The notes below the pieces were generated by a model. That model ran no database searches. It saw only the letters and a program-made list of their open reading frames with translations, and was not told the origin of the DNA. A stretch of DNA of 64,000 nucleotides from Bimuria novae-zelandiae CBS 107.79 (taxonomy: Eukaryota > Ascomycota > Dothideomycetes > Pleosporales > Didymosphaeriaceae): contig ML976690.1 of the NCBI GenBank assembly GCA_010015655.1, positions 243,503 to 307,502 of the forward strand, given 5' to 3'. Made by a program: the position numbers and the translations under genes. Each line of letters begins with the position of its first letter. Position 1 is the first letter of the stretch. This document shows, piece after piece, positions 46,614 through 58,950 of this stretch.

Positions 46614-48106
46614 ATCTCCCCTGAGTGAATGCCTGTCCCTGCCTTATAGGTGCGTGATGACACTTCAGTCGTCGCTATCGTGCGCGCACATGCATCGTGA
46701 TGAGGACGGGCAGCGGCGGTTGTACGGTATGTACTAAGTAGATGTCGTGATCGCTGAGGTTAGGTTGCAGCTTCTTCGGCTTTGTTTCCGCCGCTGCCTC
46801 AGACCGGCTCTTTGTGTCAAAACACAAGAAACCTGGCTATTTCTAGTCCACATATGAAACAAGCACCGGCATGCGCACACCTCGGAGCAATCAGCGCGTG
46901 CTCGTCTACTACATTCCCCAGCATTGTGGTCCCGATCGTTTGGCATGGGATCTGCAGAGCCGCTGCGAGTCAGTGCTGCCCTCGCTCGTGGACCCTGACC
47001 CTCGCCCACCCATTATCGGATCGCATCACCACAACGAGTGGGAGAGCAGCATTTCCGATTCCGGATATAAAGTTTCGTTTTTTTATTAATTTACGCTATA
47101 GAGAAGCTTGCTTCTGTCCAGCATCCAATTCAACCCCACTCGGGGGCGCTTCTTCCAAGACACAGTCCTGAAGAGTAGGAGATGAGCCTACAGTCCCTGC
47201 CCTACCAACCCCGAACCAAACGGAAGACCAGCACATCCTTTGGTGCTGAGGTCGTGTTTGTTCCGCAAGCAGAAGACCACGACCCGAGAGACTGGCTCTT
47301 GCACCAAAGTAGTGCTGCGCGTCCGTTGGCTCGAGGCTGGGGTACAGAGACGAAGATTACAGTACAGCATCCCAGATGCCTGTGTGTATCTCTTGTCGTT
47401 GTCTCCCAGTAATCCTGCTGACACTCAATGTCAGTAGGGGCCTCGAGCATGAAGACGTCAGTTTCGGAACGGTAGGAGGAGAGCTGGTCTCGTCTCCCAC
47501 CATCCGGCCCCAACTCCCCAGTCCACCAGCCCCCAGTCCGAGTAGACGAGAACGTAACCCTGCGTAACTGCGTATCGATCATGAGTGGCATGCCATGCTC
47601 AATGAAGAGATCGCAGCCGGAAAGGCGTCCGACGACATTAAACAAAAAAGGAAATGAACCCAGCCGAGTGTACCTGCTCGTAGCCGTGAGGCTGATCCGT
47701 CTTTAAAATGCCCGACATGCAAACCTCCCAGAGATGCAAAGGAAAACCGACAGACGTGGTCAGGCCGCTGCATGCATAAAAGCCACAAAAGGAAACGCTC
47801 GCTAGAAAACAGACAGAAACTGGATATCAAGGAAACTTTGTACGAGAGAAGAGAGGAGAAGGAAAAAAAAAAAAAAAAAAAATCAAACGCTCGCTAAAAT
47901 CGATGAAACGCCGTCCCATGCCTTGGTATATGATGTGGGGTGTTATACATCACACTTTCGTGCAAATCGCATATGTTCGTCTCGTGTCGTGCGGATGCCC
48001 GCAGAGGTTGTGCGCATCAACCGGGTGCCGTGTGGGAGGACTGGCCAGGTCCGCGCTTCCCAGGCAAAGTGACAGAGGACAAGTACCACATTCTGAAGGT
48101 ACGCGC
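46614..48106. other. Intergenic, no gene recognised
   Basis: 5' flank of gid4 and 3' flank of the next gene. A 20-base A-run sits at 47863-47882. A 147-codon ORF on the minus strand (47,202-47,645) has no recognisable domain and was not called. Confidence 0.45.
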
Positions 48107-49150
48107 TTACGTGAAGGCGGCGTACTGTGGTGCGAATCCAGTATCCCATCCGAATCCACTGCTGTATCCGCCGTGCACAGCGCTTGACCCGCACTGATGA
48201 GCTAGCATGCTCGGCAGAGGGAGTGCAGGTATCGGAGCGACTGCCTGAGGTGGACTGTAGTACTGACTCGTGGTGTTGAATGGCTGGCTGTAGGAAGGTG
48301 TCGGTGAAGGCAGCTGCACGGCCTCCAAGCCCATCGAACTCCAGAAGGAAGGAGATGTTTCACTGCAGGTGGCAATGGTTGGGCTTGGTGACGATGAAAG
48401 CGTTCGCCAGGACTCGACAGGAGCCGGCTGTGACTGCAGGACGTGCCCAGGCCACCAGTTTGTGGTACCTGGCGAGCTTGGAAGCAACGCCGCCGGTCGG
48501 ACGACGTCGACGATCCTAGGTGGAGGAGGAAGAAGCGGGTGGAACAGCCCCATGATGGCGCCCTTGACGTCCTCACCTCGGCCCTCAAGAAGTTCTCCCG
48601 CTCCTTCCTCTTCCATGCCTTCCAGTGCGCGTGCTCCGGTGCGGAACACGTAGCGGTTGACAGCCTGCACAAACTCCTCCTGCAGCTTCTTCAGTTGCGC
48701 CTGCTTCTCGGGCCAGTTCCAGGTGTTGGCTGACACGTCGACCGAATAGATGTCCTTGTGGTACTCGGTAAGCGCCTCGATAGTCTCGGGCGTGAGCTTA
48801 AATGCAACCTCATGCTGTGAAACCATGTCGACGTGTACGACATATGCCTCGATATGGATGACCTGGTAGTTGAAGATGGCCTCTACAAGCGGGTTGGCGT
48901 CCTTGCGAAGTTCCGAATCCGGTGCCTTTGGGACCATTACGGAGCAGAGTGACCAGATGGCATTCGTCCCCGACAGCGTTTCGGTGAGACATCGCGTATG
49001 TTGCTGGACGCTGTTGAGCGGTCGCTTAACCCGATTTATCCTCTTCAGCGTCTGTGTTAACCACGGCTCCGCTTTTGAGGGGAGAACAATGTTGACGGTC
49101 GACCGAGGCGCAAAGGCGGCCGCCGAGGCAGGTAATAATTGTATGGGCAT
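48107..49150 (-). CDS. Hypothetical protein (347 aa)
   Basis: Single open frame from an ATG at 49150 to a TGA at 48107-48109, no intron needed. I do not recognise the family. The first 190 residues look folded and helical (TQTLKRINRVKRPLNSVQQH, ANPLVEAIFNYQVIHIEAYV, LTPETIEALTEYHKDIY, KQAQLKKLQEEFVQAVNRYV). From about residue 200 it is Pro/Ser-rich with an acidic EGMEEEGAGELLEGRG linker, ending in a Tyr/Gly-rich tail. No signal peptide or membrane span is clear. Long length, ATG start and absence of competing ORFs of similar quality support it. Confidence 0.7.
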   Translation of the reverse strand: MPIQLLPASAAAFAPRSTVNIVLPSKAEPWLTQTLKRINRVKRPLNSVQQHTRCLTETLSGTNAIWSLCSVMVPKAPDSELRKDANPLVEAIFNYQVIHIEAYVVHVDMVSQHEVAFKLTPETIEALTEYHKDIYSVDVSANTWNWPEKQAQLKKLQEEFVQAVNRYVFRTGARALEGMEEEGAGELLEGRGEDVKGAIMGLFHPLLPPPPRIVDVVRPAALLPSSPGTTNWWPGHVLQSQPAPVESWRTLSSSPSPTIATCSETSPSFWSSMGLEAVQLPSPTPSYSQPFNTTSQYYSPPQAVAPIPALPLPSMLAHQCGSSAVHGGYSSGFGWDTGFAPQYAAFT

Positions 49151-52100
49151 TTCTTTGACTGATGTTGGCGGGGCGCGAGACGATGCGATATTATATGGGA
49201 CGGCAGATCAACGTAACGAAAGAACAAAATAGAAGGTAAAGAGTTGTCTCAGGCGGAATTACGTTTCAGCGATCCGCCTTGTATTTAGGAGGAGACAAGA
49301 AAGGGACGGACGAATGAGGGGGGAGAAGGGCGAGGTGTGAGGATAGAGGAATTAGTCGGGTGGAGGGAATCATAACTTAAGAGCGCTGAAGAGGGCGACG
49401 ATCATAGGCCGGACTTGCCGTGGCCACAGTACCCGCAAGGGTATCATGCACACTGCCTCGTTTAGCTGCACTGCGCATCTAGCTTGTTTAATCGTGCATA
49501 CATGGCGACGATGCAGCTGCAGGTCTAGTCGGATCCAAGCTGACTGACCGACATGGCGGCCGCATTGCTCGCGCCGTTGAAGGGCGTGGATAGGTGGAGC
49601 CTGTGCGAGGGAATATTGCGATAGCCTCATGGCTGCCACAAACCCGTCTAAACTTGCAGGCGGAGATGAAACTGATAGAGGCGCTCCATCGTCTGCGCCG
49701 TATGTAGGAACCGCAATAGCACTACCTGTACGGTGCGGTCCAACTTGTCCAAGGCAGCTGAGAGGCCGCGCTCACGGACGACCATGCATATGGGGCTCCC
49801 TACTCGATGATCTACTGCGCGCAGCCAGCCCGCAGCAGGACGAGCACTACTTGCGCGCATTATGCGAACACGGAGGCCGGGTTGCAGGGCGCCTCTGTTG
49901 GGCTCGAGCATGTTAGCCCGCAGTTACACTGCAACCTCTGCCCTGGTGAAAGGTACGGTTTTCTGGAAGCTTTTCACAGCATCCAAAAGGAGATCGCACC
50001 GCAGCGGTCTTGTTACCGCATTGAGCATACGCGGGTAGGAGGACTACGGCGGATAATGCCTGGTCTCAGGGTCTGTCTTTGGATCTGGAGGAAGGTGGGA
50101 GAGTTGGACGTTGTCTTGGAGCCATGACAGGACGACGTCGCTCGGCACTAAAAATGGGCAGGAAACACTCGGCCCAATCACTTGGGATAGCCGGGATGTA
50201 GCAGGGGTGTCATCCGCCTCCAAAACCTTCCCGTGGACCCTCATGTGATCGAGCGGGCTTTCAGACACGGTCCAGAAGAGCGTGCAATCGCGAGTAGCTT
50301 GGGCGCGTGCTGAAGCTGAACGCGCGACGTGCTCCAACATCTCTTACGACGATGACGAAGGGTGTCCACGCGCCCGAAGCCATGAGAATTCCAAGGTTCA
50401 ATCTTTCCTCAACACGTGCTGGGAATACGCCAGATTTTCGCTGTGGCAGTGCGAGGCGGTGATGGCGGGAGACGGCGATCATCCTCGGTGTCACCGTTGC
50501 CGACTTCGCCTGTCTCCGAACTCATCTCCAGTAATTACAGTCATCGCCTATCTGGCCTAAGTTCCCACGCATGGCAATCATGTAGAGTAATGGCTTCGCA
50601 CCGGCCGAGACTCCGCTAGCCTCGCAGAAGCAGCGTCGGAGGTGAGGCTCACGTACTCTACTCTAGAGCAAGTTGCGGCGGCTGGCCGTTTCAACGCCCA
50701 CCTTCTCCTGTCGCTCTGCCGTCGTGAGTGGAGCAGAGTATTGTCTCCCGACGCACACGAATACGATTGCGCAAGTGTTGAAGAAGGCTGACCCCGGACT
50801 CACCTATCACTGATCCATAACAGTGGTGCTATCGATAGCGATCCACGCCTTTGTTGTTTCAAAATCTGCAAAGGCGACGCCGAATCCTGCAAGTCGGATC
50901 TGGAAGGCTGCGCCTCACACTTTGCTTCCGAGCCGGTTGTGGCGGTAGATATTCGTCACTCGACTCTTGGTGCTTCGCCTACTCGCTGGATAACAATTCC
51001 CCACAGGACGCACGGTTGATGGCGCGTCTTGCGCATGAAGGAGTGAAGTCTCTTTACCAGATCTGGTGCGATCTGGTGGCTTTCAGCTTGACCGGGTTCA
51101 ATTCGGCACGGGATGCCGCTGTCAGGTGCTCGGTAAGACGCCGGCTAGGTGCGGCGACTTCCAACTCCTACACCACGCATCCAAGCATCGACCCATCTCA
51201 CGATCCCTCTGCTTCCATGGCGCCTGCACCGGATGTATTTGCCAGCAGCATGCCGACGTTTTCCCTCGTTTCAGAATCTGCTGGTGGGAGTCACGGCTGC
51301 ATACGCCATACGCTTCGACGTGTTGAAGTGACTCATCCATGGCGAAAGAAAAAAATCGAGTGCACATGTGGAGCTATGGAATGCCCAACCATCTCAGGTG
51401 GGCCGCCGGTTTCTCATTGATTTCTGGCCTGTCTCTGAAATCCAGTTTTGCTCCTGCATTCTTCACATTGATTTTTGCTGCATGTCCGTCTTGAAACTTG
51501 CCCAATGCAGTCGTCTTCCGTAAGCCTCGGGTTGGGCGTTAGGTAGCCATGAAGGAGGGATCACGAGCGCGTACTCTGACCTCAGGACGGCCAATGTCCT
51601 CGCGTCCGCCTCCCGATGCGCCTGTGCTCTTCCGTGGAAGATGCACAAAGCGAGAATCTGGGGAAGTGGCACAGGTTCGCAAAAGTCGCGCAGAATACCA
51701 GCCGCCTCAGCATCATCAACCTGCCAGCATGCTCTTGTCCAGTCGCGCCGTATTCTCATGCATGGGACTCGGTTCAAGCTTGAAATTTTCTTCGTGTCAG
51801 GTGCTGTATCACGGCGTCGTCGTAGACACCTGCGCGGTTCTAGTCTCAGTACCTGTATCGTGAGTTGAGCATCCTGATGTCACCGCATGAACAGAGGACG
51901 ACTGATCAAACGGATCGCTAGCCCGATCCATCACATCGCCAACTTAGGACAGCAGTGGCGGTATTTGCGAATTTGAAGTGGCTGTCATGTAGGTAGGTAG
52001 GCAATGGTGAGCAAGTGAGGAAGCGACGCTCAACCTCAATCTCACTCGCTTGCCGACCCGGGGAAGGCGCCCCCAAGGTCGTCCGCGCATCTCCATTTTG

Positions 52101-52203
52101 TGTAGCAATGAACGCTTCAAATAAAGAAGCGGGTGGAAATGCTTGATTGTTAACACTCTCTCATCACCTACGCCTGCCGGCCCACACACCAGAACCCTAC
52201 CCG
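49151..52203. other. Accessory intergenic stretch, no gene supported
   Basis: About 3 kb with many short overlapping ORFs on both strands, none with a clear domain. The longest (50,851-51,420, +) does not start or end convincingly. Probably decayed coding DNA, but no family could be named. Confidence 0.4.
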
Positions 52204-53148
52204 TTACTGACCAGACCGTACCTTCCAGGTACTGAGTTGCTCCTTCCAACTCATCTGTGGGCCAAAGCTCCTCCTGCTTTTCTCTTTCACAAGTGCCTTG
52301 TCAGTGCAACATAGATCTTCGACAATCATCTTACAGTTCAAGCCTAAGTATCTCGGCCAGTCTTCTAGCTCGTACATACGATCGTCACTTACGCTTTTAA
52401 GTTGCCACGCACTTGTGTTTCGTGACACATATCCTTTGCACCGGGCAGTAGATCTCGCATGCGGCGTACAGACCTCTTATGTATTCCTATTAGCATCCTC
52501 AACGTCAACAACCTTTTGCTCCGAAGTTGCGGAAAGTTCCATTTCCAGCGCCGGCTGGTGACTCCTGAGTGAGGGAAATCCAGACACAAAGACACGGAAC
52601 CGTGTGAGGCTCTGCGTCGATTGCAATGCAGGACAGCACGCTAGCCATGCTGGCGTTAGCGATAATCTCTACACTGCGGATCAGTCGCCAGCGTTCGGCG
52701 AGACGGCATACTGGAACTTTGCGGTGAAGCGCAAGTCCCAAAACACAAGGGTGTTGCTGATGCACAATACCTCGCTGGACTTCTTCGTCGCCGCCGTGTC
52801 GTCGGCCATTCAACTATTGCAGAAGAGCCGTAACACAACCGACACTTTCTAGCCTACAACGAGAAGATGGCACATGCTCCAGTCTCCAATTTGTTTGGTC
52901 GTGGTAGCACACCATACGTGAATACATAAGACGAGGGCGCAAGCCTGGACTTATGCGTGGGCATCGTCCCCATATTCTGCGTCTGTGACGGCGTGCCCAA
53001 ACCTGCGATGCTTGCGAGCGATGTGGAACTTCTGCCGACCGACCGTATATAACCATATCTGTAATCTCACCTCGGTCGGTATACGTCCAAGCAATACTGA
53101 GTGTGTCTGCGGCGCGACAGACGGGAGGCAGTTCGCCATTGGAAGCAA
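52204..53148 (-). pseudogene. Probable relic of a DUF7730/2EXR-type fungal gene
   Basis: A minus-strand segment at about 53,090-52,950 reads LLGRIPTEVRLQIWLYTVGRQKFHI, which has the look of the conserved start of fungal DUF7730 or 2EXR (F-box-like) proteins. Matching later pieces occur in other frames: SNTLVFWDLRFTAKFQYA (about 52,770-52,715), RWRLIRSVEIIA (about 52,700-52,660) and DWPRYLGLNCKMIVEDL (about 52,360-52,310). At least one frameshift and one stop separate them, so an intact gene is not possible without several corrections. The family assignment is tentative. Confidence 0.4.
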
Positions 53149-53368
53149 TCTCGCCTTGTCAGCGAGAGGCGCAGGAGTCCAATCTGGAATCAGTCAATTT
53201 GCGTGACATCGGAGTCGTCGAAACCCACAAACCTTCAAACTCATTCTCATGGCAAAGATAACAATGTCCATCGTAATTGCATCGTCTGCGGGCGAATTTG
53301 GTGGGGCTATCGTTTTCCAGACTCATGGTCGCCGGTCCTGGATTCAACTTTTTCAGAGGAAACAACAA

Positions 53369-53813
53369 CGACTATGTCCTGCGCGACAAGTGCTTTGCAC
53401 TATTTGGCTGATGTCAAGGAAGGAACATGGTCACGAACTTGTTTCTTGCGCCGGCCATGGATTCCTGGGCAGATTCAACAGCACTACCGTGTACACTCCT
53501 AGTCGCCCAAGGCCAGACTTACATTCAGGGAGCACACAAACCGTGTCACTCACTCCTCCGAAAAAATTATGAAAGCATTCCAGCGACCTTTGGATGACGG
53601 TGGGGTACTTGCTGCTCCGGAGGAACTGCTCCGGTTCCTGCCGCAAAGCGCCCCCACGGCTGACTATGGTATTCGGCCTGACCTGTTTTCCGCGGGGCAT
53701 CTTTTTGTAACCGCCTTCCGAAGCCTACCACTTCCTTGTCCACTGGATCAAAGTAAGCCTCTCTCTCTCTCACGCTTCTTTTCGCCTTGTCCAGCTCCAT
53801 AACACAGCCAGTG
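53369..53813. other. Intergenic between relics
   Basis: Short ORFs on both strands; includes the CT-rich upstream region of the HET relic (CTCTCTCTCT near 53,759). No gene called. Confidence 0.4.
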
Positions 53814-55505
53814 ATGAGCGTGAACAACCAGGCCTCTTCTCCGCCTGCGTGGGAGAGCAGGCCGAAGTATCAGTACCTATCACTCGAAGGCAGAGACTAC
53901 ATCCGTGTCCTAGTCTTCGACGACGTAGCAGGGGATGACGAAGTAACATTCACCTTGGAACACCAACCACTATCAGGTGCTGATGACTTCGACGCGCTAT
54001 TCTATTACTGGGGTAGCAAGCTAAAGACCCAACGTGTCAACTATGACGGAGCGATAATGTACATCACGGAGAGCCTGTTCTCGGCCCTCAAAAACCTCGC
54101 GCGTTTGTGGAAGAAGCAAAACTCAAGCCTAAGTCCGTTTGGACGTCTCTGGGTGGACGCTATTTGCATAAACCAAGAGGATGACGAAGAGAAGAGTCAA
54201 CAGATACCCTTGATGGGAACATCTATTCAACAGCACGGCAAACAATCGCGTGGCTAGGTGATGACGAGGACGGAAGAAAAGAGGCATTGGCATACCTCGT
54301 TGCTGGTGGTAACCTTCTCACCGCTGAAGAAACCGTGAGGTTATTCAAGCCGCTTTACCTGAATCAGTGGTTCGAGAGGCTGTGGGTGGTCCAAGAAGTT
54401 GTTCTCGCAAAACAAGTCGCTGTTGCGGTTAGACATGAATTTGCTTTGTGGGATCGCCTGGTGGCTAAAACGGATGCCTCTCCGCTGGGGATGCAGGTTA
54501 ATAAATCCAAGACCGGTATCTTCGCCATAGATTCACTGCAGAGAGCGCATCAACCACATTAGCAGTAGCTAGATTATAGTATACTGAGGTTTATGGAACG
54601 GACGAAGGACTTCGATGTCACCGAATGACCGCTTGTACGCCTTGTACGGTCTCACCAAGAAAATCAGTTTCCCTGTCAATTACGACCAGCACTACAGCTA
54701 CGCAGAGATGCTTGCTGATTTTTCCAAGTAGGCTCTGCACGAGATCTCTAATCTGGCATACTTGTCTTCTGCCAGGGAGAGTTTTGCATGTAAATGCATG
54801 CCTCTCTGTCCGTCATGGACACCGTGTCCTTACATAAAAACTTCGTGGTTACATTTGCTGGATCATCTACCTCATTTCAGCGTATTTGTTGGTGGGCATA
54901 TAGCAGCCTTCGAAATCGACGACAAACGGTGTCTTCCAATAACTGGCGCCTTTATCGACACCTCAGACGTAGTCAAACGTTTCTCTGGGGATTCTCTACG
55001 CCTTTCTCTGCTTAAAATTGCACGTGCTGCAAAATGCCCCGATCTTTCCGGCGATAGGTATAGAAGCTATTGCGCAGCAATATTTCTCACAAACCCGAGT
55101 AAGGGAAGAGTTTACAATCTCCTCCCTGAGGTTGTAGACGAATATCTCAAGACGCCCACCGAAGATCTTGGGGAATTGGACGATGCGCACATTTCATATG
55201 CTATCGAAGACATGTTATCCACTCGCTGTTTCTGCCTCACGGCTGGTGATCGGTTTGCGTGGGTCCCGGATGATTCGACCTATTGTGTTAACAGTCACGA
55301 TGGGAGTCTCGGCGACGATACTTGGAAACGTACGGAGCCCGGCAACAAAATCTGCGTCTTCGAAGGCGGTTCTTTACCGTATGTCCTCCGCCAACGAGCA
55401 GACGGTGCGTACACACTCATTGGGGAGTGCTGGATTCAAGGTCTTATGCATGGCGAGGCCCTGGACTTACCGGGTTTCAAGACAGAGACATTTGTTATAG
55501 TATAA
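53814..55505 (+). pseudogene. HET-domain (heterokaryon incompatibility) gene, broken
   Basis: HET-domain proteins trigger incompatibility reactions between unlike fungal individuals. The frame from the ATG at 53814 reads a normal HET start (PKYQYLSLEGRDYIRVLVF, ALFYYWGS, LWVDAICINQED). At 54218 one base is missing relative to the family: conserved GNIYSTARQTIAWLGDDEDG continues only in another frame. That frame runs through WFERLWVVQEV and stops at 54560-54562. The original frame resumes by about 54,609 (DRLYALYGLTKKISF) and meets a TAG at 54729-54731. It then stays open to 55505 with the typical HET end (DGAYTLIGECWIQGLMHGEA). The last TAG could lie in a 47-nt intron, but the two frame changes are not explained by introns. 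Confidence 0.8.
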
Positions 55506-56473
55506 TGTAATATGGACAAGGCGGCTTGAGCAGAATTGAGAGATACAGTCTCCTAGGAAGTTCGAATCTACAGCCGCTCACAACTATAACGTCAGTTTAC
55601 CCGAGCCGCCGGATCGGCAACTATGCACCGGAATTTCCAAGGAGACGATTTTTTTCCCAAAGATTAATTAACAGTGACAGGGCATGTCTAGAAATATTAC
55701 ATGATCACTAGCGTTTCACCGTTGCTTGATAATCGCTCCTTAGTAATCTGTCCCACAGTAACTTAATCGCTCCGTATCCGGGATGACTTAGCCGTTGGAG
55801 CTCGGCAATTGGGCCTCTACCGGTCATCCCTCAACTGCCGACCAACTAGTGAGGCAACAACCAACTGTTATCGCTCGTACGCAGATTAGCCGCGGAGTCG
55901 GCAGTTCAAAGTCACTGCGCAATCCATTCATGAATGGCAAGCGTGGCACTGAGCCGAATCAGCGCCGACGAGACCTGGTGTACGGCCTCATCACCACGAT
56001 CGGCATCGAGCAAAACCCGGGAGCGTCGGGAGCAATCAAAGGATCAGCGCCATTTAGATGAAAAAAACCGAGATGAGAAGACCAGTTCGCATCGTGAATT
56101 AGCTTAGCAGCGCGATGGGAAACAAAGAGGATGGGGTTGTGGACCCCGTGTTCGCCCCCGCGTTCCGAAACATCCACGAGCCAAGTCACCCCATGCATTG
56201 AGGGGATCCTAGTGGGACTTTATCTCCCCTGACCAGATACTGCACTACTGAGCAACTACTCAACTGCCGACTCGCATCGTCACGTTAACTCCAACCCGGC
56301 ACGGCCGCGATGCGAAGTCCCGTGCGATCTCGAGCGCAACGCTCGCACGGCAGCCATGCCTGCCCAGCACAGATGCTGCACCTTCATATACCGCCGCCAC
56401 GCCAGCCAAATATGAATGCTAAGCTCTTCCTCCGTTAATTTCCTACTTTGCTCCAGATTCAACATTAGCCACA
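55506..56473. other. Intergenic, no gene recognised
   Basis: Short ORFs only. Phrases such as CAACTGCCGAC recur (near 55,833 and 56,261), but no clear repeat structure. The right end is the promoter of the P450 gene. Confidence 0.4.
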
Positions 56474-58208
56474 ATGCTGCTCAATGAAGTGTTGCCGCTG
56501 CTAGTTCAGTACTGGCCGCTTGTCCTCGCTTCGCTCACACTGGGCTGGCTGCTCAACAACAAGTTCTGGAAGGGCTTAAATCGGTATCCGGGGCACTGGT
56601 TGGCGGGTTACACAAACTGGTGGCGGTATTGGGATGTGCGGGGGAGACAGCATCAGTGGAACCTCATCAAGCTGCATCGCGAACATGGCGACGTGGTCAG
56701 GCTGGGCCCGAACGTCTTGTCGTTCGCGGATCCGAGGGCGATCAAGGTCATCTATGGACTGAACAAGGGCATGGTCAAGGTATGCTTACGCCCTGCTGTG
56801 GCTTACCCACCCTCAACCTGACTGACCTCTACAGTCGGACTTCTATCCCGTTCAGAATGCGGTCGCGAACGGTCGCCGTCTTCAATCGCTGTTCTCTACC
56901 GTCGATGAGGACTACCATGCGAAGTATCGTCGCTGTGTCAACAATGCCTTTGCCATGAGTTCGCTCGTCAACTACGAGCCCCTGGTCAGCTCTACCGTTG
57001 GCGTTTTCCTGGATAAAACGCAAGAGTTGTTTGCGAGCACTGGAGCGAGTTGTAACTTCAGCCAATGGCTACAATACTTTGCTTTTGACGTGATTGGCGA
57101 TTTGACCTGGAGTAAGAGGTTGGGATTCGTTGAAGAGAACAAGGACGTGGACGGCATCATCACCTTCCTGCAGCACTTCCTGAGCTACGCAGCCACTGTA
57201 AGGCCTCTCACCATCCCAAACCCAAAACACTTGCTAACCCGTCCATTAGACCGGCCAAATGCCGATGCTCGACCTCTTCTTCGCAAAGAACCCCGTCTCC
57301 CTCTTCCTCCAGCGCATCGGCATCTCCAAAACCGTCTTCCCTGTAACCCTCTTCGCGCAAACCCGCTCCAACGAGCGCGCCGGCCAAATCCAAAAGATCA
57401 AAACGTACGGCCTCCCCGAGGAAACCAACCCGCGCGGCGTCGACCTGCTCTCCAAGTTCGCCCAAGCAGCTCACGACCATCCCGACTTCATGGACGACAT
57501 GCGCATCCTGTCCTCCTGTACATCCATGGTGTTCGCCGGCTCCGAAACCACCGCCATCTCGCTCTCCAGCGTGTTCTACTACTTGCTCAAACACCCGCCT
57601 GTGTATGCGAAGCTGATGCAAGAGCTCGACGAAGCGGTCGCGAACGGCACCGTGGAGGCCCGTGAAGATAAAACCGTGTCGTGGTCAGAGTCCCAGAAAT
57701 TGCCGTACCTCGACGCGGTTATCCAGGAGTCGTTCCGCCTGCATCCTGCCCCGGGCCTTATCCTCGAGCGCGTTGTGCCACCAAAGGGTATGGATATCCT
57801 CGGCAACTTTATCCCGGGCGGCACGATTGTGGGATGCAATGCATGGGTGTTGCACCGCCGACCGGAGGTTTTCGGCGCGGATGTCGATACTTTCAGGCCG
57901 GAAAGGTGGATTGAGGCTCCGCCGAACAAGTTGAAAGAGATGAAGGCTACGATGTTCCAGTTTGGTGCGGGCGCGAGGACGTGTATTGGGAAGAATGTCA
58001 GTTTGCTGGAGGTGTATAAGTTGGTGCCGAGTTTCTTGCGGAGGTTTGAGGTAAGTCGCTGGTACTATGCTCGCTGGTATGAACTTGACTAATGCTATCG
58101 CAGATCGAGCTCGAGCACCCGGAGGCAGAGTGGAAAACGCACAATGCGTGGTTTGTGAGGCAGATGGACTTCAATACGAAGTTCAAGCCTAGGGCAGACT
58201 CCCCGTGA
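56474..58208 (+). CDS. Cytochrome P450 (pisatin-demethylase-like group)
   Basis: Haem-thiolate monooxygenase; the substrate is unknown. Exons 56474-56779, 56835-57197, 57250-58050 and 58104-58208 (introns 55, 52 and 53 nt) give 524 residues. An N-terminal membrane anchor (VLASLTLGWLLN) precedes KLHREHGDVVRLGPNVLSF. The I-helix oxygen-binding motif AGSETT is at about 319-324, the ExxR motif (ESFR) at 383-386, PERW near 440, and the haem-binding FQFGAGARTCIG at about 460-471 with Cys468 as ligand. No motif is missing, so it should be functional. No other secondary-metabolism gene was seen next to it. Confidence 0.93.
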
Positions 58209-58950
58209 GTGAGGTGGAGGGTATGATGATTGGTTTTGAATTTGCTCAGCAATTTAGCGTTTCATAGTACACTTGAATGCATCGCTCGCATAATGCCTAT
58301 TCAGATTCAGTCGAAGTCTGACGAGGTGACTGGATACTGTCTATGGGCCGGCCTCTCGCGTGAGGGTAGAAGTGAGCTACAAAGGCTAGAGAATCTGATA
58401 GTAGGAAAACGTAACAAGTAACCCTAAGATATATTATACAAAGGCTAAACTTCGATTACTGACGTGGTTATGTATAGCTAGATCGTTGAAGACAATAAAA
58501 CAAAAGCTTGTATAGCTAGCTTTGCACTTTATGGGGAGAGCGGCACCTAGATGACAAACTCAAGTGCTGCTAATGTAACCTTAGCGAGTCCTCCTGGAGG
58601 ATAGGAGGATCGCTAACAAACTAATCCTTTCGTCATCTACTCTTTGCGCTCGTGGGCATCTCTAGTGAGTCAACTTGAGAAACATTTTGATACTGTGCTT
58701 GATGTCTAGCTAGGTGGTAGTGGAGAATTCGTTCATTGAAACCCGTGGCAGGACTCAAAGACAGCTGCAATAACAAATCGTTTGTCTAAAGCCAATGCCA
58801 CCCAAATGAAGCGATCTCCTCAGCCTGTACTAGAGCAGCCTTTCTGAACGCTACCCTCGTCTCCACTACCGCCATTCCATACCGATCCCATCTTTGAAAC
58901 ACATGATCCGCATGCGGTCAGGATCCCACTGGTCCCCAAGCCAGCTCCAG
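58209..58950. other. Intergenic with a stem-loop
   Basis: 3' flank of the P450, AT-richer around 58,420-58,520. It holds the stem-loop at 58,581-58,616 and no ORF of note. Confidence 0.45.
58581..58616. repeat. Inverted repeat / stem-loop
   Basis: TTAGCGAGTCCTCC (58581-58594) pairs with GGAGGATCGCTAA (58604-58616), one bulged base, loop of 9. It is a strong local hairpin; it could be a terminator-like structure or the core of a short palindromic element. Confidence 0.55.

Noticed and set aside
45636..46628. 330-codon plus-strand ORF
   Set aside because: Exact shadow of the GC-rich, Arg/Ser-coding N-terminal part of gid4 on the other strand.
47863..47882. A20 run as the tail of a processed retrocopy
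   Set aside because: No target-site duplication or gene-like sequence precedes it; more likely a simple homopolymer.
50851..51420. 189-codon plus-strand ORF
   Set aside because: No domain, overlapping ORFs on both strands, and no supporting promoter or splice structure.
55550..55580. GTTCGAATC-like motif resembling a tRNA T-loop
   Set aside because: No matching acceptor, D or anticodon arms around it.
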